In this document: one piece after another, positions 63,964-64,000 of the stretch
How positions within the stretch are numbered: position 1 is the first letter of the stretch
Layout of the letters: each line of letters starts with the position of its first letter
NCBI GenBank assembly: GCA_905182295.1
Contig: CAJJAZ010000004.1
Span: 141,854 to 205,853, forward strand
DNA: 64,000 nucleotides
Direction: 5' to 3'
Origin: an uncultured Flavobacteriaceae bacterium
GTDB taxonomy: Bacteria; Bacteroidota; Bacteroidia; Flavobacteriales; Flavobacteriaceae
Made by a program: the position numbers and the translations under genes
The notes under the pieces: model-generated
The model's database searches: none
Told to the model about the DNA's origin: nothing
Seen by the model: only the letters and a program-made list of their open reading frames with translations

Positions 63964-64000
63964 TTACAAACCTTTTAGCGTCTGCTTAATAATATCTTCT
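63964..64000 (-). CDS. ruvA: C-terminal end of a probable RuvA (partial)
   Basis: The last 11 codons of a frame entering from the right edge read EDIIKQTLKGL, with an incomplete residue before it, followed by a TAA at 63964-63966. This resembles the end of the RuvA C-terminal domain (EAIIKQALKKL-type endings in flavobacteria), and I recall ruvA next to sprA in related genomes. The fragment is too short for a firm call. Confidence 0.45.
   Translation of the reverse strand, partial: EDIIKQTLKGL

Overview
The window reads as ordinary chromosome from a member of the Bacteroidota, most likely a marine or saline Flavobacteriaceae. The evidence is AT-rich DNA, starts without Shine-Dalgarno sequences, promoter-like TAnnTTTG motifs, a short primary sigma factor (287 aa), type IX secretion/gliding proteins (SprA, a Plug-like protein, PorT, PorP/SprF), a lipoprotein TamL, Na+-translocating NADH:quinone reductase and a bacillithiol-type reductase. 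No phage, insertion sequence, CRISPR array, rRNA or tRNA was seen.

Layout. 1-3.9 kb: Na+-NQR operon nqrABCD on the minus strand, with nqrD cut by the left edge. 4.0-7.1 kb: T9SS plug protein and P5C dehydrogenase. 7.16-13.4 kb: a tight eight-gene minus-strand operon (FAD oxidoreductase, methyltransferase, type III polyketide synthase, FabL-like reductase, FabZ-like dehydratase, ketosynthase, acyl carrier protein, phosphopantetheinyl transferase). It looks like a self-contained pathway for an aromatic or pyrone polyketide lipid. 13.6-17.6 kb: fasciclin protein, a decayed cysteine synthase tail, rsmG, a fatty acid desaturase and an aminotransferase. 17.7-20.5 kb: TrkH/TrkA potassium uptake. 20.7-25.3 kb: menaquinone methyltransferase, PorT, an RNA methyltransferase and TamL. 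25.4-33.5 kb: housekeeping genes fba, accD, rpsO, pnp, sigma factor, trmL, rpe and a YpdA-like reductase. 33.6-39.9 kb: PorP/SprF, a frameshifted Nramp-type transporter, fabD, gamma carbonic anhydrase, an Nfu protein, MscS and tsaB.

39.9-49.4 kb: a MacAB-TolC-like efflux operon in which the permease-permease-adaptor block occurs twice while the ATPase and the TolC protein are single. 49.6-54.9 kb: cytochrome oxidase accessory cluster (small CxxC protein, DUF420, SCO, a cysteine-free SCO-like protein, subunit IV, two subunit III proteins, heme O synthase). 55.0-64.0 kb: TonB, VanZ, GcvH, the giant translocon protein SprA and the last codons of a probable ruvA.

How the parts fit: Na+-NQR, menaquinone methylation and the cytochrome oxidase assembly genes serve respiration. 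SprA, Plug, PorT and PorP serve secretion and gliding. TamL, TonB and the efflux operon serve the envelope. The least explained piece is the type III polyketide synthase operon, which brings its own carrier protein, activating enzyme and fatty-acid elongation enzymes. The positions where the sequence departs from family norms (NqrB flavin motif, Nramp frameshift, cysteine synthase relic, perfect 19-bp palindrome) are listed as findings.
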